Source: Palsa-506 sp963836355 (lineage in GTDB: Bacteria > Actinomycetota > Actinomycetes > Streptosporangiales > Streptosporangiaceae). From it: DNA of 64,000 bases. The notes below the pieces were generated by a model that saw only the letters and a program-made list of their open reading frames with translations, was not told where the DNA came from and did not search any database. Position 1 is the first letter of the stretch. Each line of letters begins with the position of its first letter. Location of the stretch: the NCBI GenBank assembly GCA_963836355.1, contig CAWIJO010000007.1:496001-560000 (forward strand), given 5' to 3'. Positions 8,137-17,481 of the stretch are shown one piece after another. The position numbers and the translations under genes were made by a program.

Positions 8137-8147
8137 CTCAAATTGAG
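8137..8147. promoter_or_regulatory. Third operator-like site upstream of the transporter
   Basis: CTCA-AAT-TGAG is a perfect inverted repeat with the same 3-bp spacing, and the right half extends to TGAGAC as in the other two sites. It is 101-111 bp upstream of the preferred transporter start, a similar distance to that of the 6004 site from the activator. Shared control is inference from motif identity. Confidence 0.5.
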
Positions 8148-8247
8148 ACTTGCCGCACGGCGATCGGGAGGTACAGATGTGACATAGCCCACACCAGTTG
8201 GTGAGGGGGTTCCTGTGGCTCCTGAAGCTCACGGCGAAGGGGGAGCG

Positions 8248-8913
8248 ATGACCGCGCTCGATGCAGCAGATGGGTCGGCGGGAGCCGGCCCGCGCTCGGA
8301 GGAAGTCGCCGCGGCAGAGGCGGCTCCGGTCGGACTACTGGCCGGCGATCCAGCTGCAGTGGGACTCCCCAGCTTCATCGTCGGGTCAGTAGCACTGGGA
8401 CTTGCGCTGACCGGCATCTTTTCGACCGCGAGTGTAGGCGCGGCGCTGCCGATCATCCTGGCGGCCACGTCGGCTGGGCTATTCGTGGCAACGATCTGGA
8501 GCGCCTCCGTGGGCCAGAGCGCCGTGGCGAGCGTCTTCGGCATCTTCGCGGGCTTCTGGCTGAGCTATGCCGTGCTCGTGCTCGGGCTCACCCACAACTG
8601 GTTCGGCATCACCGCGGCAGCGATTGCCGATACCGAGGAGCTGTTCCTGACCACCTGGCTGATCGTCGTGGTCATGCTCACGCTGGCCAGCCTGCGGCTG
8701 CCGCTAGCCTTCACTGTGGTATTTGTGCTGATCGACCTCGCGCTGCTGCTGCTGCTGCTGATCGCCACCGCGAATGCGTCCACCGGCCTGACCAAGACCG
8801 GCGGCTATGTAGTGCTGCTGTTCGCAGCGGTCGGCGTGTACTTGTTCTTCGGCTCGCTGTCGGTAGCTACCGGCGGCAAGGCACTGCCGCTGGGCAAGCC
8901 AGTCCTGCACTGA
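8248..8913 (+). CDS. Acetate uptake transporter, GPR1/FUN34/YaaH (SatP) family
   Basis: A 221-aa integral membrane protein with six predicted hydrophobic segments. Family marks are the DPAAVGL motif (usually NPAPLGL) just before the first helix, the FWLSYAVLVL helix and YVVLLFAAVGVYLFFGS near the end. Members move acetate/succinate with protons. ATG 8248 has a GGGGGAG site; an in-frame GTG at 8215, also with a purine-rich leader, would add 11 residues. The upstream operator-like site shared with the monooxygenase genes suggests it imports a small carboxylate made or needed during growth on the monooxygenase substrate (inference). Confidence 0.85.
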   Translation: MTALDAADGSAGAGPRSEEVAAAEAAPVGLLAGDPAAVGLPSFIVGSVALGLALTGIFSTASVGAALPIILAATSAGLFVATIWSASVGQSAVASVFGIFAGFWLSYAVLVLGLTHNWFGITAAAIADTEELFLTTWLIVVVMLTLASLRLPLAFTVVFVLIDLALLLLLLIATANASTGLTKTGGYVVLLFAAVGVYLFFGSLSVATGGKALPLGKPVLH

Positions 8914-8920
8914 CCGTTGG

Positions 8921-8956
8921 CTGGCTCGCCGCGGCAGGTCAGCCGCGGCGAGCCAG
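8921..8956 (+). terminator. Stem-loop after the transporter gene
   Basis: Perfect 15-bp arms (8921-8935 and 8942-8956) around a 6-base loop, starting 8 bases after the transporter stop. There is no T-run, as usual in high-GC actinomycetes. Confidence 0.75.
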
Positions 8957-9258
8957 TCGACCACGGTGGCAGCGGCGCCTCGCTGCCGGCGCCGCTGCCA
9001 CCGCAAGGACCGGGTTCCGCTGCCATCGTGGTGCTGTCGCCATTGCGCGATCGTGTTCATGTCCCTGGTGAACCCCGGAACATCCCGGCAGAGCAGGCTG
9101 CCGGGTGCCTCAGGTCATCCTGATCCCCGATGCCGCCGTGCCACGGAATCCTTCGGCGGGACATCATTTTCGTATTCGGCTGAATCTAACGGCCATCTTG
9201 TGCTCCGCTGTATACGTCGGGCCGGGTTTGTCCGCTTGCTCGGTTCGTGGGGGTCGGG
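8957..9258. other. Non-coding stretch before the proline-rich membrane protein
   Basis: About 300 bases with no convincing gene. Short frames here lack ribosome sites and family features. It presumably holds the promoter of the next gene, but no clear -35/-10 pair was identified. Confidence 0.5.
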
Positions 9259-11125
9259 ATGACTGAGGAGAGACGGGATCTGCCGTCACGCCCTACGGCG
9301 CTGGGCGACAGGCTCCGGGCTGCCCGTCGGCGGCCTGGCTCCGGCAGCGCTGGCCGCGGCAGTTCTGGTCCTGGCAATCCCGACCACTCCCGCGGATCAG
9401 CGCCCAGCTCATGGAACGCCTTCGAGCCGGCCCCTGGCCCCGCCGGCGGCACGGCCGCTGGCTTGTCGCCGACGGCAGGCCAAGGAGCGGTGGCAGGTCC
9501 AGGCCAAGGACAAGAAGCCAAGCCCGGGCCGTTGCCCAGGCGAGTGCCGAGGAGCGCTGCCGGGCCGCAGGCAATTCCTGCGCGCGGCTTCCGTGGTCCG
9601 GGCCAGCCCGTCCTGCTGCCCCGGGCCGTCGCCGATCCTGGCGTGCGGAGCCGCGGCGCCTTTGAACCGGTCCGCCGAAACCCTCCGGACGGCCCCGGCG
9701 CGACCTCGGCTAATGAGAGCGCAGTGGAGCAGGCTCGCAGGCCCAGGGCAGTTCCCGACCCCCGCCCTGAAAACCACGGCACGCCAGGGCGGGCGCGCAG
9801 GCTGATAGCCGCTCCCAGCCGTCCGGACAACCCGAGCCGCGGGGCCTTCGAGCCCTCGCCGAAACCCACCGATACCCGGCCCGGCCCGGCCACCACCCGG
9901 CCCGCCGCCGCCTGGCCACGGCCCAAGGCCGCTGGGAGCCCGCCTACCACAACCGGGTCAAAGCTCAGGGCCGCCGAGACTCCGCGCGAACTCACCCAGG
10001 CCCCGAGCGAATCCACCCAGGCCCCGCGCGAATCCACCCGGGCCCCGCGCGAACCCGCCGGGGCATTGGCCACCGCTCCCCCGGCCAAGTCGTCCTCTTC
10101 GGGCGAGCGCCCGGACCTCTCCCCCGCCCCAGAGCCGTCGGCCAGCATCAGCAAGCCGGCCGAGCCGTCGTGGGGGGCAGTGCTGGTGAACACCGCACGG
10201 CTGTGGGCGCAGCGGCAGTCAGACCCCCTCGGCGCACCGGGCAAGCGGCAGATACTCGCCGTGATCATCGGCGTGGTAATCGTGGCCGCCGCGGGCGGGC
10301 TGGCCGTTGTCGCTTCCGGTCGCGGCGACTCGCACCGGGCTGGTCAGCAGCCAGCCTCGGCCAGTGATCCCGGGGCGGCCGTCAGAATCCGCGGTTGCGG
10401 TCCGCGACCAGGCCGCCACCTGGGTCGCGCACCAGGTCAACCAGGACGCGACAGTGGCCTGCGACCCGGTGACGTGCAGCGCGCTGCACGCGCGCGGCTT
10501 TCCGGCTGCCAACCTGGTGCCGATCCTGCAATCGAGGTCAGACCCGCTCGGGGCTGAGCTCGTGGTGGCCACGGCGGCGCTGCGGAACCAGTTCGGCACG
10601 CTTCTCGCGAAGGTGTACGCGCCGCAGGTGATCGCGAGCTTCGGTACCGGGCAGGCCGCGATCGAGATCCGCACGATCCCGCCGGAAGGCTCCGCCGCCT
10701 TCCGCCGCAAGCTCGGCCCGGCCGCGCGGGCGGCCAGGGAACAGGGCACCCAGCTGCTCGGCAATAAGCACATTGCCGCCTCCACGGCAGCCAGGGCTGC
10801 GCTGTCCGGCGGCCATGTCGACGAGCGGCTGCTGGCCACGCTCGCGGCGCTGGCAGCGAAACATCCGATTCAGATCGTCGCGTTTGGCGACGCCAATCCT
10901 GGCGCCGGGTCCGTGATCCCGTTCCGCTCGGCCGACCTGGCTGGCGCCGCGGACCAGGCGTCCGGCCTCAGCGCCGCCGCCTACCAGCGCTGGCTCGTCG
11001 ACTTCCTGCACGCCCAGCGAGCTGAGTACCGGGCTACCGCCGTAACGGTCGTGCCTGCCAGCGGCGGACCCGTGGTCCGGATCGAGTTCGCCGCACCGAG
11101 CGAGATCGCCGGGCCGGGCGGCTGA
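9259..11125 (+). CDS. Proline-rich single-pass membrane protein with extracytoplasmic domain (frameshifted)
   Basis: Two overlapping frames make one protein of about 621 aa if one base is removed at 10385-10389 (GAATC, expected GATC). Residues 1-330 are a disordered Pro/Arg/Ala-rich cytoplasmic region with repeated RGAFEP and PRESTQAP-like units. One membrane helix (QILAVIIGVVIVAAAGGLAV, from about residue 331) follows, then an external domain with VACDPVTCSALHARGFPAAN, seen in many uncharacterised actinobacterial membrane proteins. The corrected junction reads AAVRSAVAVRDQAATW, smooth for the family. Total length is 3n+1, so a one-base insertion explains it. The ATG at 9259 follows a G-rich leader; GTG 9247 is possible. 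Function unknown. Confidence 0.7.
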
Positions 11126-11143
11126 CCCCGCAGCTGACCCCGG

Positions 11144-12241
11144 CTACAGCCAGTCCTTGCGCTTGAAGACGACATAAAGCACGCTCGCGACGACGATCAT
11201 TATGATGACGGAAATGACGGCGCCGGAGTGCTGGCTGAAGCCCGGGTAGGGCACGTTCATCCCGTAGAAGCCGGTCACGAACGTGGGCACCGCGACAATC
11301 GCCGCCCAGCTTGTCACCTTCTTGGTGATGATGTTCATCCGGTTGCCCTGGATCGTCAGGTTCGTCTCCAGGATCGTCGTGACCAGATCCCGCAGGCTCT
11401 CGGTCCATTCGGTGGCGCGCAGCACGTGGTCATAGACGTCCTGGTAGTACGGCTGCATCGGGTCACTGAGCAGATGCAGGTCGCGGCGCATCAGGGCATT
11501 GACGACTTCGCGCATGGGCAATACCACCCGGCGCAGCAGGACCAGGCTCTTGCGCAGCTGGAAGCTGCGCCGCTGCACCTCGCGGTCCTGGGAGTCATCG
11601 GAGAAAAGCTTGTCCTCAAGCGCCTCGATCGCGTCGTCGAGACCCCGCACGACGGCAAAATGGCCGTCCACGATGTGGTCAAGCAGCCCGTGCAGGAGGT
11701 AGCCGACGCCGTATTTGGCCAGGTCGGGATTCGCGTCCCAGTAGGAGATCACGGCGCCGATGTCGAGCCCGTCGTCCTTGCGGATGGTGATCAGGGCGTG
11801 TTTGGTAATGAAGGCGGCAAGTTCGCTGGTGGCCAGCTCGCCGCTGTCGCTATCCAGGCTGACCCCGTAGGCCGCGAGGAACAGGTAGCCGTTGTAACGG
11901 TCGAGCTTGGCGCGCTCGTGCTCGTGCACCGCATCCTCGATGGCCACCGGGTGCAGGCCGAACTCGGCACTCAGCACCGCGAGGTCATCGTGGTCCGGGT
12001 CGCGCAGATCCAGCCAGATCACCGCCGACTCATCGGCCAGGTAATCGCTGATCTCCTGGACGGGGAAGCCCTCTAGCTCAAGCACCCCGTGCCGGTAGAG
12101 CCTGGTGCGGGCCTGGCACTTGGTCGGCGTGAACTCGCAGAGCGCGGCAGCCGCCGCCTGGCGAGGGTCGTTGCCGCCGAAGACCGACGGCCCGCCGTCG
12201 CCAGCGTCGGCAGCTGGCGAATCCGGGGGTGGCGCGGTCAT
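11144..12241 (-). CDS. corA: CorA-family Mg2+/Co2+ transport protein
   Basis: A 365-aa CorA/MIT-family divalent cation channel. The long cytoplasmic N-terminal domain is followed by two C-terminal membrane helices; the signature GMN triplet lies in GFYGMNVPYPGF at the end of the first helix, and the protein ends with basic FKRKDWL as is typical. The ATG at 12241 has a GGAGACCG leader. It converges with the preceding membrane-protein gene (18-bp gap) and is a single-gene unit. The N-terminal 30 residues are low complexity. No regulatory element such as an M-box was recognised upstream. Confidence 0.93.
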   Translation of the reverse strand: MTAPPPDSPAADAGDGGPSVFGGNDPRQAAAAALCEFTPTKCQARTRLYRHGVLELEGFPVQEISDYLADESAVIWLDLRDPDHDDLAVLSAEFGLHPVAIEDAVHEHERAKLDRYNGYLFLAAYGVSLDSDSGELATSELAAFITKHALITIRKDDGLDIGAVISYWDANPDLAKYGVGYLLHGLLDHIVDGHFAVVRGLDDAIEALEDKLFSDDSQDREVQRRSFQLRKSLVLLRRVVLPMREVVNALMRRDLHLLSDPMQPYYQDVYDHVLRATEWTESLRDLVTTILETNLTIQGNRMNIITKKVTSWAAIVAVPTFVTGFYGMNVPYPGFSQHSGAVISVIIMIVVASVLYVVFKRKDWL

Positions 12242-12437
12242 CGGTCTCCTGACATCGGCGGGAACCTCTCAGCCCGATCACTACCCGGCTACCCGTCACT
12301 GGCCACCTGCGGCCTGCCGCGGCGCCGCCCGGGCAATAGCGCCGGAGGATCCGTTTCAAATGCTTCTGGGCAGTTTTCTTGACTGACGATTAGCTAAAGT
12401 GGCGGGCGACAACCGTTTGCGGAACGAGGTATTTGCG

Positions 12438-12488
12438 ATGATGAACTCGCCGCAGGCCCGCGCGCGTGCCTCGGGCGGTGGCCGGTGA
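12438..12488 (+). CDS. Possible 16-residue leader peptide coupled to the E1-alpha gene
   Basis: ATG 12438, preceded by GAACGAGG, opens a frame encoding MMNSPQARARASGGGR whose TGA overlaps the GTG start of the next gene (GTGA). Such overlap could couple translation of the E1-alpha gene to this peptide. It is too short to prove; chance is possible. Confidence 0.3.
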   Translation: MMNSPQARARASGGGR

Positions 12489-13492
12489 CCACGACTGACG
12501 CCGCCGCCAGCGTCATCGGTGCCGCGGAACTGATCGGCCTCTACGAGCAGATGGCGGTCATCCGCCGGACCGAGAAGGCGGCACACGACATGTTCCTGGC
12601 CGGGCTGGTGAAGGGCACCACGCACCTGGCGGCCGGGCACGAGGCCGTCGCGGTAGGCGCGAGCGCCGCGCTGCGGCCGGACGACTACGTGTTCGCCACC
12701 TACCGTGGTCATCATCACGCGATGGCCCGCGGCGCGACGCCGGCCGAGTGCCTGGCCGAGCTGATGAGCAAGAGCACCGGCCTGTGCAAGGCCAAGGGCG
12801 GCTCGATGCACCTGACTAAGGCGTCGGCCGGCATGCTCGGGTCGTACGCGATCGTCGGCGCGCACCTGCCGATGGCGGCCGGCGCCGCCTGGTCGGCGCA
12901 GCTGCGCGGGTCCGGCCAGGTCGCGGTCGCGTTCTTCGGCGACGGGGCCACCAACATCGGGGCGTTCCACGAGGCGCTCAACCTGGCCGCGGTGTGGGCG
13001 CTGCCGGTGCTGTTCATCTGCGAGAACAACCTCTATATGGAGTACACCCCGATCAGCTCGGTGACCGCGGCGGCGAACCCGGCGGCCGGGCGGGCGCCTG
13101 CCTACGGGATCCCGGCCGACATCGTCGACGGCAATGACGTCGTACTGGTGAAGATCGCGGTCGCGGCGGCCGCCGAGCGGGCCAGGTCCGGCGGCGGGCC
13201 GACCGTGATCGAGGCGCTGACCTACCGTCATTTCGGGCACAGCCGTACCGACCCCGGCGCCTACCGGCCGGCCGCCGAAGTCGAGGAATGGCTGCGCCGG
13301 GATCCGCTGGAGCTGGCCAGGGCCCGGCTGCAGGCAGCCGGGGTACCGGCCGAGTCGGTTGCGATGGCCGACCAGCGGGCCGGGCAGGCCGTCGCCGACG
13401 CGGTGGCCGAGGCGAAGGCGGCGCCCGGGCCCGATCCGGCCGACGCGCTTACCGACGTATGGGCGGACGGGGGCTCGGCATGGCGGACGTGA
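12485..13492 (+). CDS. Thiamine-dependent 2-oxoacid/acetoin dehydrogenase E1 alpha subunit
   Basis: A 335-aa E1 alpha subunit of the pyruvate/acetoin/branched-chain 2-oxoacid dehydrogenase family. The thiamine-diphosphate motif is complete: GDGA at 152-155 and NN at 181-182. YRGHHHAMARG and the HFGHSRTDPGAYRP loop match acetoin (AcoA-like) or pyruvate E1 alpha. GTG 12485 overlaps a short upstream frame. The beta-subunit gene begins inside its last codons (13-base overlap), so both are made together. No E2 or E3 genes follow, so the complex must use components encoded elsewhere. Exact substrate cannot be told. Confidence 0.9.
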   Translation: MTTTDAAASVIGAAELIGLYEQMAVIRRTEKAAHDMFLAGLVKGTTHLAAGHEAVAVGASAALRPDDYVFATYRGHHHAMARGATPAECLAELMSKSTGLCKAKGGSMHLTKASAGMLGSYAIVGAHLPMAAGAAWSAQLRGSGQVAVAFFGDGATNIGAFHEALNLAAVWALPVLFICENNLYMEYTPISSVTAAANPAAGRAPAYGIPADIVDGNDVVLVKIAVAAAAERARSGGGPTVIEALTYRHFGHSRTDPGAYRPAAEVEEWLRRDPLELARARLQAAGVPAESVAMADQRAGQAVADAVAEAKAAPGPDPADALTDVWADGGSAWRT

Positions 13493-14478
13493 CTGGCGGG
13501 GCGGACTTGATCAGCTACCGGGAGGCTGTTTCCGAGGGCATCGCCAGGGAACTGCGCCGGGACGCATCGGTGGTATGCCTGGGCGAGGACATCGGCGCGG
13601 CCGGCGGCGTTTTCAAGACCACGTCCGGGCTGTTCGCCGAGTTCGGCCGGGAGCGGATCTGGGACACCCCGATCTCCGAGCAGGCCATCCTCGGCATGGC
13701 GATGGGCGCCGCGATGACCGGCATGCGCCCGGTCGCCGAGATCATGTTCTCCGACTTCTTCGCCTGCTGCTGGGACTACCTGGCCAATGAGATACCGAAG
13801 CTGCGGTACATGACGGGCGGGCAGGTCACCGTCCCGATGGTGGTACGGACCGCTAACGGCGGCGGCCTCGGCTTCGGCGCCCAGCATTCCCAGGCGGTGG
13901 AGAACTGGGCGCTGACCATCCCCGGGCTCAAGATCGCCGCGCCGTCGAACCCGGCCGACGTGACCGGCATGCTGGCCGCGGCGATCCGCAGCGACGACCC
14001 GGTGGTGTTCTTCGAGCACAAGGGCCTGTTCGCGAGCAAGGGACCGGCCGCTCCGGCCGATCATTTGGTGGAGCTCGGCAAGGCGGCCGTGCTGCGTCCT
14101 GGCACCGATATCAGCCTGGTCGCGCTGGCGGCCACGGTGCCGATGGCGCTGGCGGCGGCCGACCAGCTTGCTGCCGATGGGATCTCGGCCGAGGTACTAG
14201 ACCTGCGCTGCCTGGTGCCGCTGGACATGGCAACCGTGCTCGAGTCGGTCGGGCGGACATCCCGGCTTATCATCGTGGAGGAGAATCCCTATCAGGGCGG
14301 CTGGGGCGGCACGGTCGCCTCGATCGTCGCCGACGAGGGATTCGAGCTGCTGGACGCCCCGGTCCGCCGGGTGGCAGCCGCCTGCGTGCCGCTGCCGTTC
14401 GCCGACGTCCTTGAGCAACTGGTGATCCCGACGATCGAGTCCGTCACCGCGGCGGCTCGCGGCCTCGCCGCGTACTAA
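13480..14478 (+). CDS. 2-oxoacid/acetoin dehydrogenase E1 beta subunit
   Basis: A 332-aa E1 beta subunit, partner of the preceding alpha subunit in an alpha2-beta2 thiamine enzyme. Characteristic blocks are VCLGEDIGAAGGVFKTTSGL, DTPISEQAILGMAMGAAMTG, RYMTGGQVTVPMVVR and FFEHKGLF, followed by the transketolase C-domain (EVLDLRCLVPLD, IIVEENPYQGG). I chose ATG 13480 because GGACGGGGG precedes it; ATG 13459 in the same frame is possible. It overlaps the alpha gene by 13 bases. An AcoR-like regulator lies in the same window, but nothing in sequence links the two. Confidence 0.9.
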   Translation: MADVTGGADLISYREAVSEGIARELRRDASVVCLGEDIGAAGGVFKTTSGLFAEFGRERIWDTPISEQAILGMAMGAAMTGMRPVAEIMFSDFFACCWDYLANEIPKLRYMTGGQVTVPMVVRTANGGGLGFGAQHSQAVENWALTIPGLKIAAPSNPADVTGMLAAAIRSDDPVVFFEHKGLFASKGPAAPADHLVELGKAAVLRPGTDISLVALAATVPMALAAADQLAADGISAEVLDLRCLVPLDMATVLESVGRTSRLIIVEENPYQGGWGGTVASIVADEGFELLDAPVRRVAAACVPLPFADVLEQLVIPTIESVTAAARGLAAY

Positions 14479-14596
14479 CGGGCACCCCGCCCGGGCGAAC
14501 GCTGGCGGGAGAGAATAATCCAGGTGATCGTGGTCATTACTGTCAGTCGCGCGGCTGGCCCCGCTACCGCGGCAAGGCAGCTACTCAGGAGGTACC

Positions 14597-15847
14597 GTGA
14601 CGCTCCGCGCCAGCCTTCCGATGGCGGGCGTGCCTGCGGAGCCGGTTGTTGACGGCGCGCCGGAGGCGCAGCAGCCGGCGCGTCCAGGAGACCCTGAGAC
14701 GCTGCTGCTAGTCGAGGATGACCCCGCGGACGCGGTCCTGGTCGAGGAACTGCTCGCGGACAGCGGCCTGCGGGCGACGCTCTCCTGGGCGCGATCGCTG
14801 ACCGAGGCGAAGGAGCTGCTGACGGGCGGCGGTCCGCGCGGCTGCATCCTGCTTGACCTGCACCTGCCCGATTCCCAGGGGCTCGAAGTCGTCACCCGGA
14901 TGCTGGCGGCCGCCCCGGGAGCCCCGGTCGTGGTGCTCACCGGGCTGGCCGAGGAGAGCGCCGGGCTGGCCGCGGTCGCGGCGGGCGCCCAGGATTACCT
15001 GATCAAGGGACAATCGGCCCCGGACGTCTTCAGCCGTGCCATCCGCTACGCCGTTCAGCGCAAGAACGCCGAGCGAGCCTCGGCGGCTCTGCAGCTCAGC
15101 GCGCTGCGGGCCGAGGAGAACGCGCGGCTGGAGCGCGGCCTGCTGCCGACCCCGCTGGTCCGCACCGCCGAGTTCGGCGTGGCGGCCCGGTACCGGCCAG
15201 GCCGGGCGCAGGCACTGCTCGGCGGCGACTTCTACGACGTGGCGGAAACGCCGGACGGAACCGTGCACGCGGTCATCGGCGACGTCTCCGGCCACGGCGC
15301 GGCGGCCGCGGCCATCGGCGTCTGCCTGCGGGTCGCGTGGCGGTCGCTAGTGCTGGCCGGCGCGACCGGACCGCCGATGATCGGGCTGCTTGAGCAGATG
15401 CTCGTCGCCGAGCGGGAAAGCGAGAACGAGTTCGCCACGCTGACCCTGCTCACGTTCCCGCCGGATCGCCGCACGGTCCGGGTCCTGCGGGCCGGGCATC
15501 CCGGGCTGCTGCTCCGCACGGCGGGCCGGGTCGATTTCATCGAGGGACCAGCCGGCCCGGCCCTTGGCCTGGTTACCGACGTCGCCTGGCGGGCCGAGGA
15601 GCTGCCGCTGCCTGCCGATGCCGGCCTGGTGCTGTTCACTGACGGGCTGTTCGAATGGCGGATCGGGCCGGGCAGCGAGCGGCTCGGTGAGGACGGCCTG
15701 CTGGCCATGGCGCGCGACCTGGCCGCGCTGCCCGCCGCCGAGTTCGTGGACGCCCTGATCGATCGGACCGAGGCGGCAGCCAGCCGCTACGGCGGCCTGG
15801 GCGATGATGTGGCCGTGGTGCATCTCGGCTGGCAGGCTCCCGCGTGA
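14597..15847 (+). CDS. Response regulator with PP2C-type serine phosphatase output (RsbU-like)
   Basis: A 416-aa two-domain protein. The receiver domain (about residues 34-160) has acidic residues in VEDDPAD and the phospho-acceptor D87 in LLDLHLPD. After a short coiled linker comes a PPM/SpoIIE-type phosphatase domain with GGDFYDV, GDVSGHG, FTDGLFEW and GDDVAVV metal-binding motifs. Such proteins dephosphorylate anti-sigma antagonists in partner-switching stress pathways. GTG 14597 has an AGGAGG site. It is the first gene of a three-gene operon, its stop overlapping the kinase start by GTGA, so the kinase or the third receiver probably feeds into it. Confidence 0.93.
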   Translation: MTLRASLPMAGVPAEPVVDGAPEAQQPARPGDPETLLLVEDDPADAVLVEELLADSGLRATLSWARSLTEAKELLTGGGPRGCILLDLHLPDSQGLEVVTRMLAAAPGAPVVVLTGLAEESAGLAAVAAGAQDYLIKGQSAPDVFSRAIRYAVQRKNAERASAALQLSALRAEENARLERGLLPTPLVRTAEFGVAARYRPGRAQALLGGDFYDVAETPDGTVHAVIGDVSGHGAAAAAIGVCLRVAWRSLVLAGATGPPMIGLLEQMLVAERESENEFATLTLLTFPPDRRTVRVLRAGHPGLLLRTAGRVDFIEGPAGPALGLVTDVAWRAEELPLPADAGLVLFTDGLFEWRIGPGSERLGEDGLLAMARDLAALPAAEFVDALIDRTEAAASRYGGLGDDVAVVHLGWQAPA

Positions 15848-17481
15848 CCGGCGGCGGGTTCCGCAGGCTGACCGTCCAGGGCTGGTTCCGGCTGGCGTTC
15901 GGCGCCTTCGCGCTGCTGGTCCTGGCCGCGGCCGGCATCATCTTCGCGCAGGTCTCGGATGGCCGCGCGCTGTCCAACGAGCTGGCGCTGACGGTGCAGC
16001 CCGCGCAGGCACAGGCGTATCGGCTGCAGGGCGCCCTGCTGGACCAGGAAACGGGAATACGCGGCTACGGCATCACCGGTGACCCGCGCTTCCTTGCGCC
16101 GTACCGCAGCGGGCTAAAGACCGAGGCCAGGGCCGCCGTGCAGCTGCGCGGGCTGGCCGGCCGGACGCAGCCGCTTGCGGGTGACCTGAGCCGGATCGAG
16201 CAGGCCACGCGCGGCTGGCGGCGCTCCTACGCGATCCCGCTGATGGCCCTCGCCAAGCAGGGGCCGCTCGGCGGCCATGACCGCCAGCTGCTGGTGGCCA
16301 GCAAGCAGTCGTTCGACCGCCTGCGGGTCTTGTTTGCCGTGCAGAATGCCCACCTGGCCGCGGCGGCGACTCGTGACCGAGCCGCCTTGCGCCGGGCCCA
16401 GGTCGTGCAGGACTGGACCTACGCGGCCATCCTGACGGTCATCCTGCTGGCCGCGGCTGCGGTGATAGTGCTGCTGCAGGAGACGGTCGTGCGCCCGCTG
16501 AACCGGCTGCAAGCGGCGTCCCGCCGGGTAGTTGGCGGCGACTTCGGCCACCGGATCGAGGCGACCGGACCGGCCGACCTGCGCGCGGTGGCCGCCGATG
16601 TCGAGGAGATGCGCAGCGGGCTGGTCGAGGCGCTCGACGACGCCCGCACCGCGCAGGACGTCGCGAGCCGCCAGGCCGCCGACCTGGACGCGCAGGCGGA
16701 CGAGCTGCGCAGGTCCAATGCCGAGCTTGAGCAGTTCGCCTACGTCGCATCGCACGACCTGCAGGAACCGCTGCGCAAGGTCGCCTCGTTCTGCCAGCTG
16801 CTGGAAAAACGGTATGGCGACAAGCTGGATGACCGCGGCCATCAGTACATCGGCTTTGCCGTCGACGGCGCCAAGCGGCTGCAGGTCCTGATCAACGACC
16901 TGCTGACCTTCTCCCGGGTCGGCCGGTCCGGGAACGTCCTGCTGCCGATGCCGCTCGACCTGCCGCTGGATGCCGCGATCACTGCGCTCGGCACCGTCAT
17001 CGAGGAGACCGGCGCGGTCATCGAGCGCCCGCACCGGCTGCCCGAGGTGGCGGGCGAGGCTACCCTGCTCGCGATGCTGTGGCAGAACCTGATCAGCAAC
17101 GCGGTCAAGTTCCAGGCGGCGGACCACGCGCCGGTCGTGCACATCGACGTCGCCGAGGATCACGCCGGGTCCTGGCGGTTCACCGTCACCGACAACGGCA
17201 TCGGGATCGCGCCCGAGTTCGCCGAGAAAGTCTTCGTCATCTTCCAGCGGCTGCACGTGCGTGATGCCTATCCCGGCACCGGGATCGGCCTGGCGCTCTG
17301 CAAGCGGATCATCGAGCACCATGGCGGCGACATCAGCGTGGACACTGGCTACACCGGCGGTGCCCGGATTTGCTTTACCCTGCCCCGGCTAGCCGCCGCC
17401 GACGCCAAAGAGGCCGCCGAAGCTGTTGAAACTGCTGATGCCACTGACAGCACCGGCACTGCCGAAGGGATTCCCGCATGA
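15844..17481 (+). CDS. CHASE3/HAMP sensor histidine kinase
   Basis: A 545-aa membrane sensor kinase. A first membrane helix near residue 20 precedes a CHASE3-like extracytoplasmic domain (LQGALLDQETGIRGYGITGD is typical), then a second helix around 195-215, a HAMP linker and a HisKA domain with the phospho-accepting H304 in ASHDLQEPLRK, the Cph1-like type. The ATPase domain carries NLISNAVKF, DNGIGI and GTGIGLALCK. A Glu/Ala/Thr-rich tail ends the protein. It is translationally coupled at both ends (GTGA with the phosphatase gene, ATGA with the receiver gene), so the three proteins form one signalling pathway. Confidence 0.93.
   Translation: MTGGGFRRLTVQGWFRLAFGAFALLVLAAAGIIFAQVSDGRALSNELALTVQPAQAQAYRLQGALLDQETGIRGYGITGDPRFLAPYRSGLKTEARAAVQLRGLAGRTQPLAGDLSRIEQATRGWRRSYAIPLMALAKQGPLGGHDRQLLVASKQSFDRLRVLFAVQNAHLAAAATRDRAALRRAQVVQDWTYAAILTVILLAAAAVIVLLQETVVRPLNRLQAASRRVVGGDFGHRIEATGPADLRAVAADVEEMRSGLVEALDDARTAQDVASRQAADLDAQADELRRSNAELEQFAYVASHDLQEPLRKVASFCQLLEKRYGDKLDDRGHQYIGFAVDGAKRLQVLINDLLTFSRVGRSGNVLLPMPLDLPLDAAITALGTVIEETGAVIERPHRLPEVAGEATLLAMLWQNLISNAVKFQAADHAPVVHIDVAEDHAGSWRFTVTDNGIGIAPEFAEKVFVIFQRLHVRDAYPGTGIGLALCKRIIEHHGGDISVDTGYTGGARICFTLPRLAAADAKEAAEAVETADATDSTGTAEGIPA

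Noticed and set aside
12485..14478. Complete acetoin/pyruvate dehydrogenase operon
   Set aside because: Only E1 alpha and beta are present; the next gene is a signalling phosphatase, so no E2 or E3 is encoded here.
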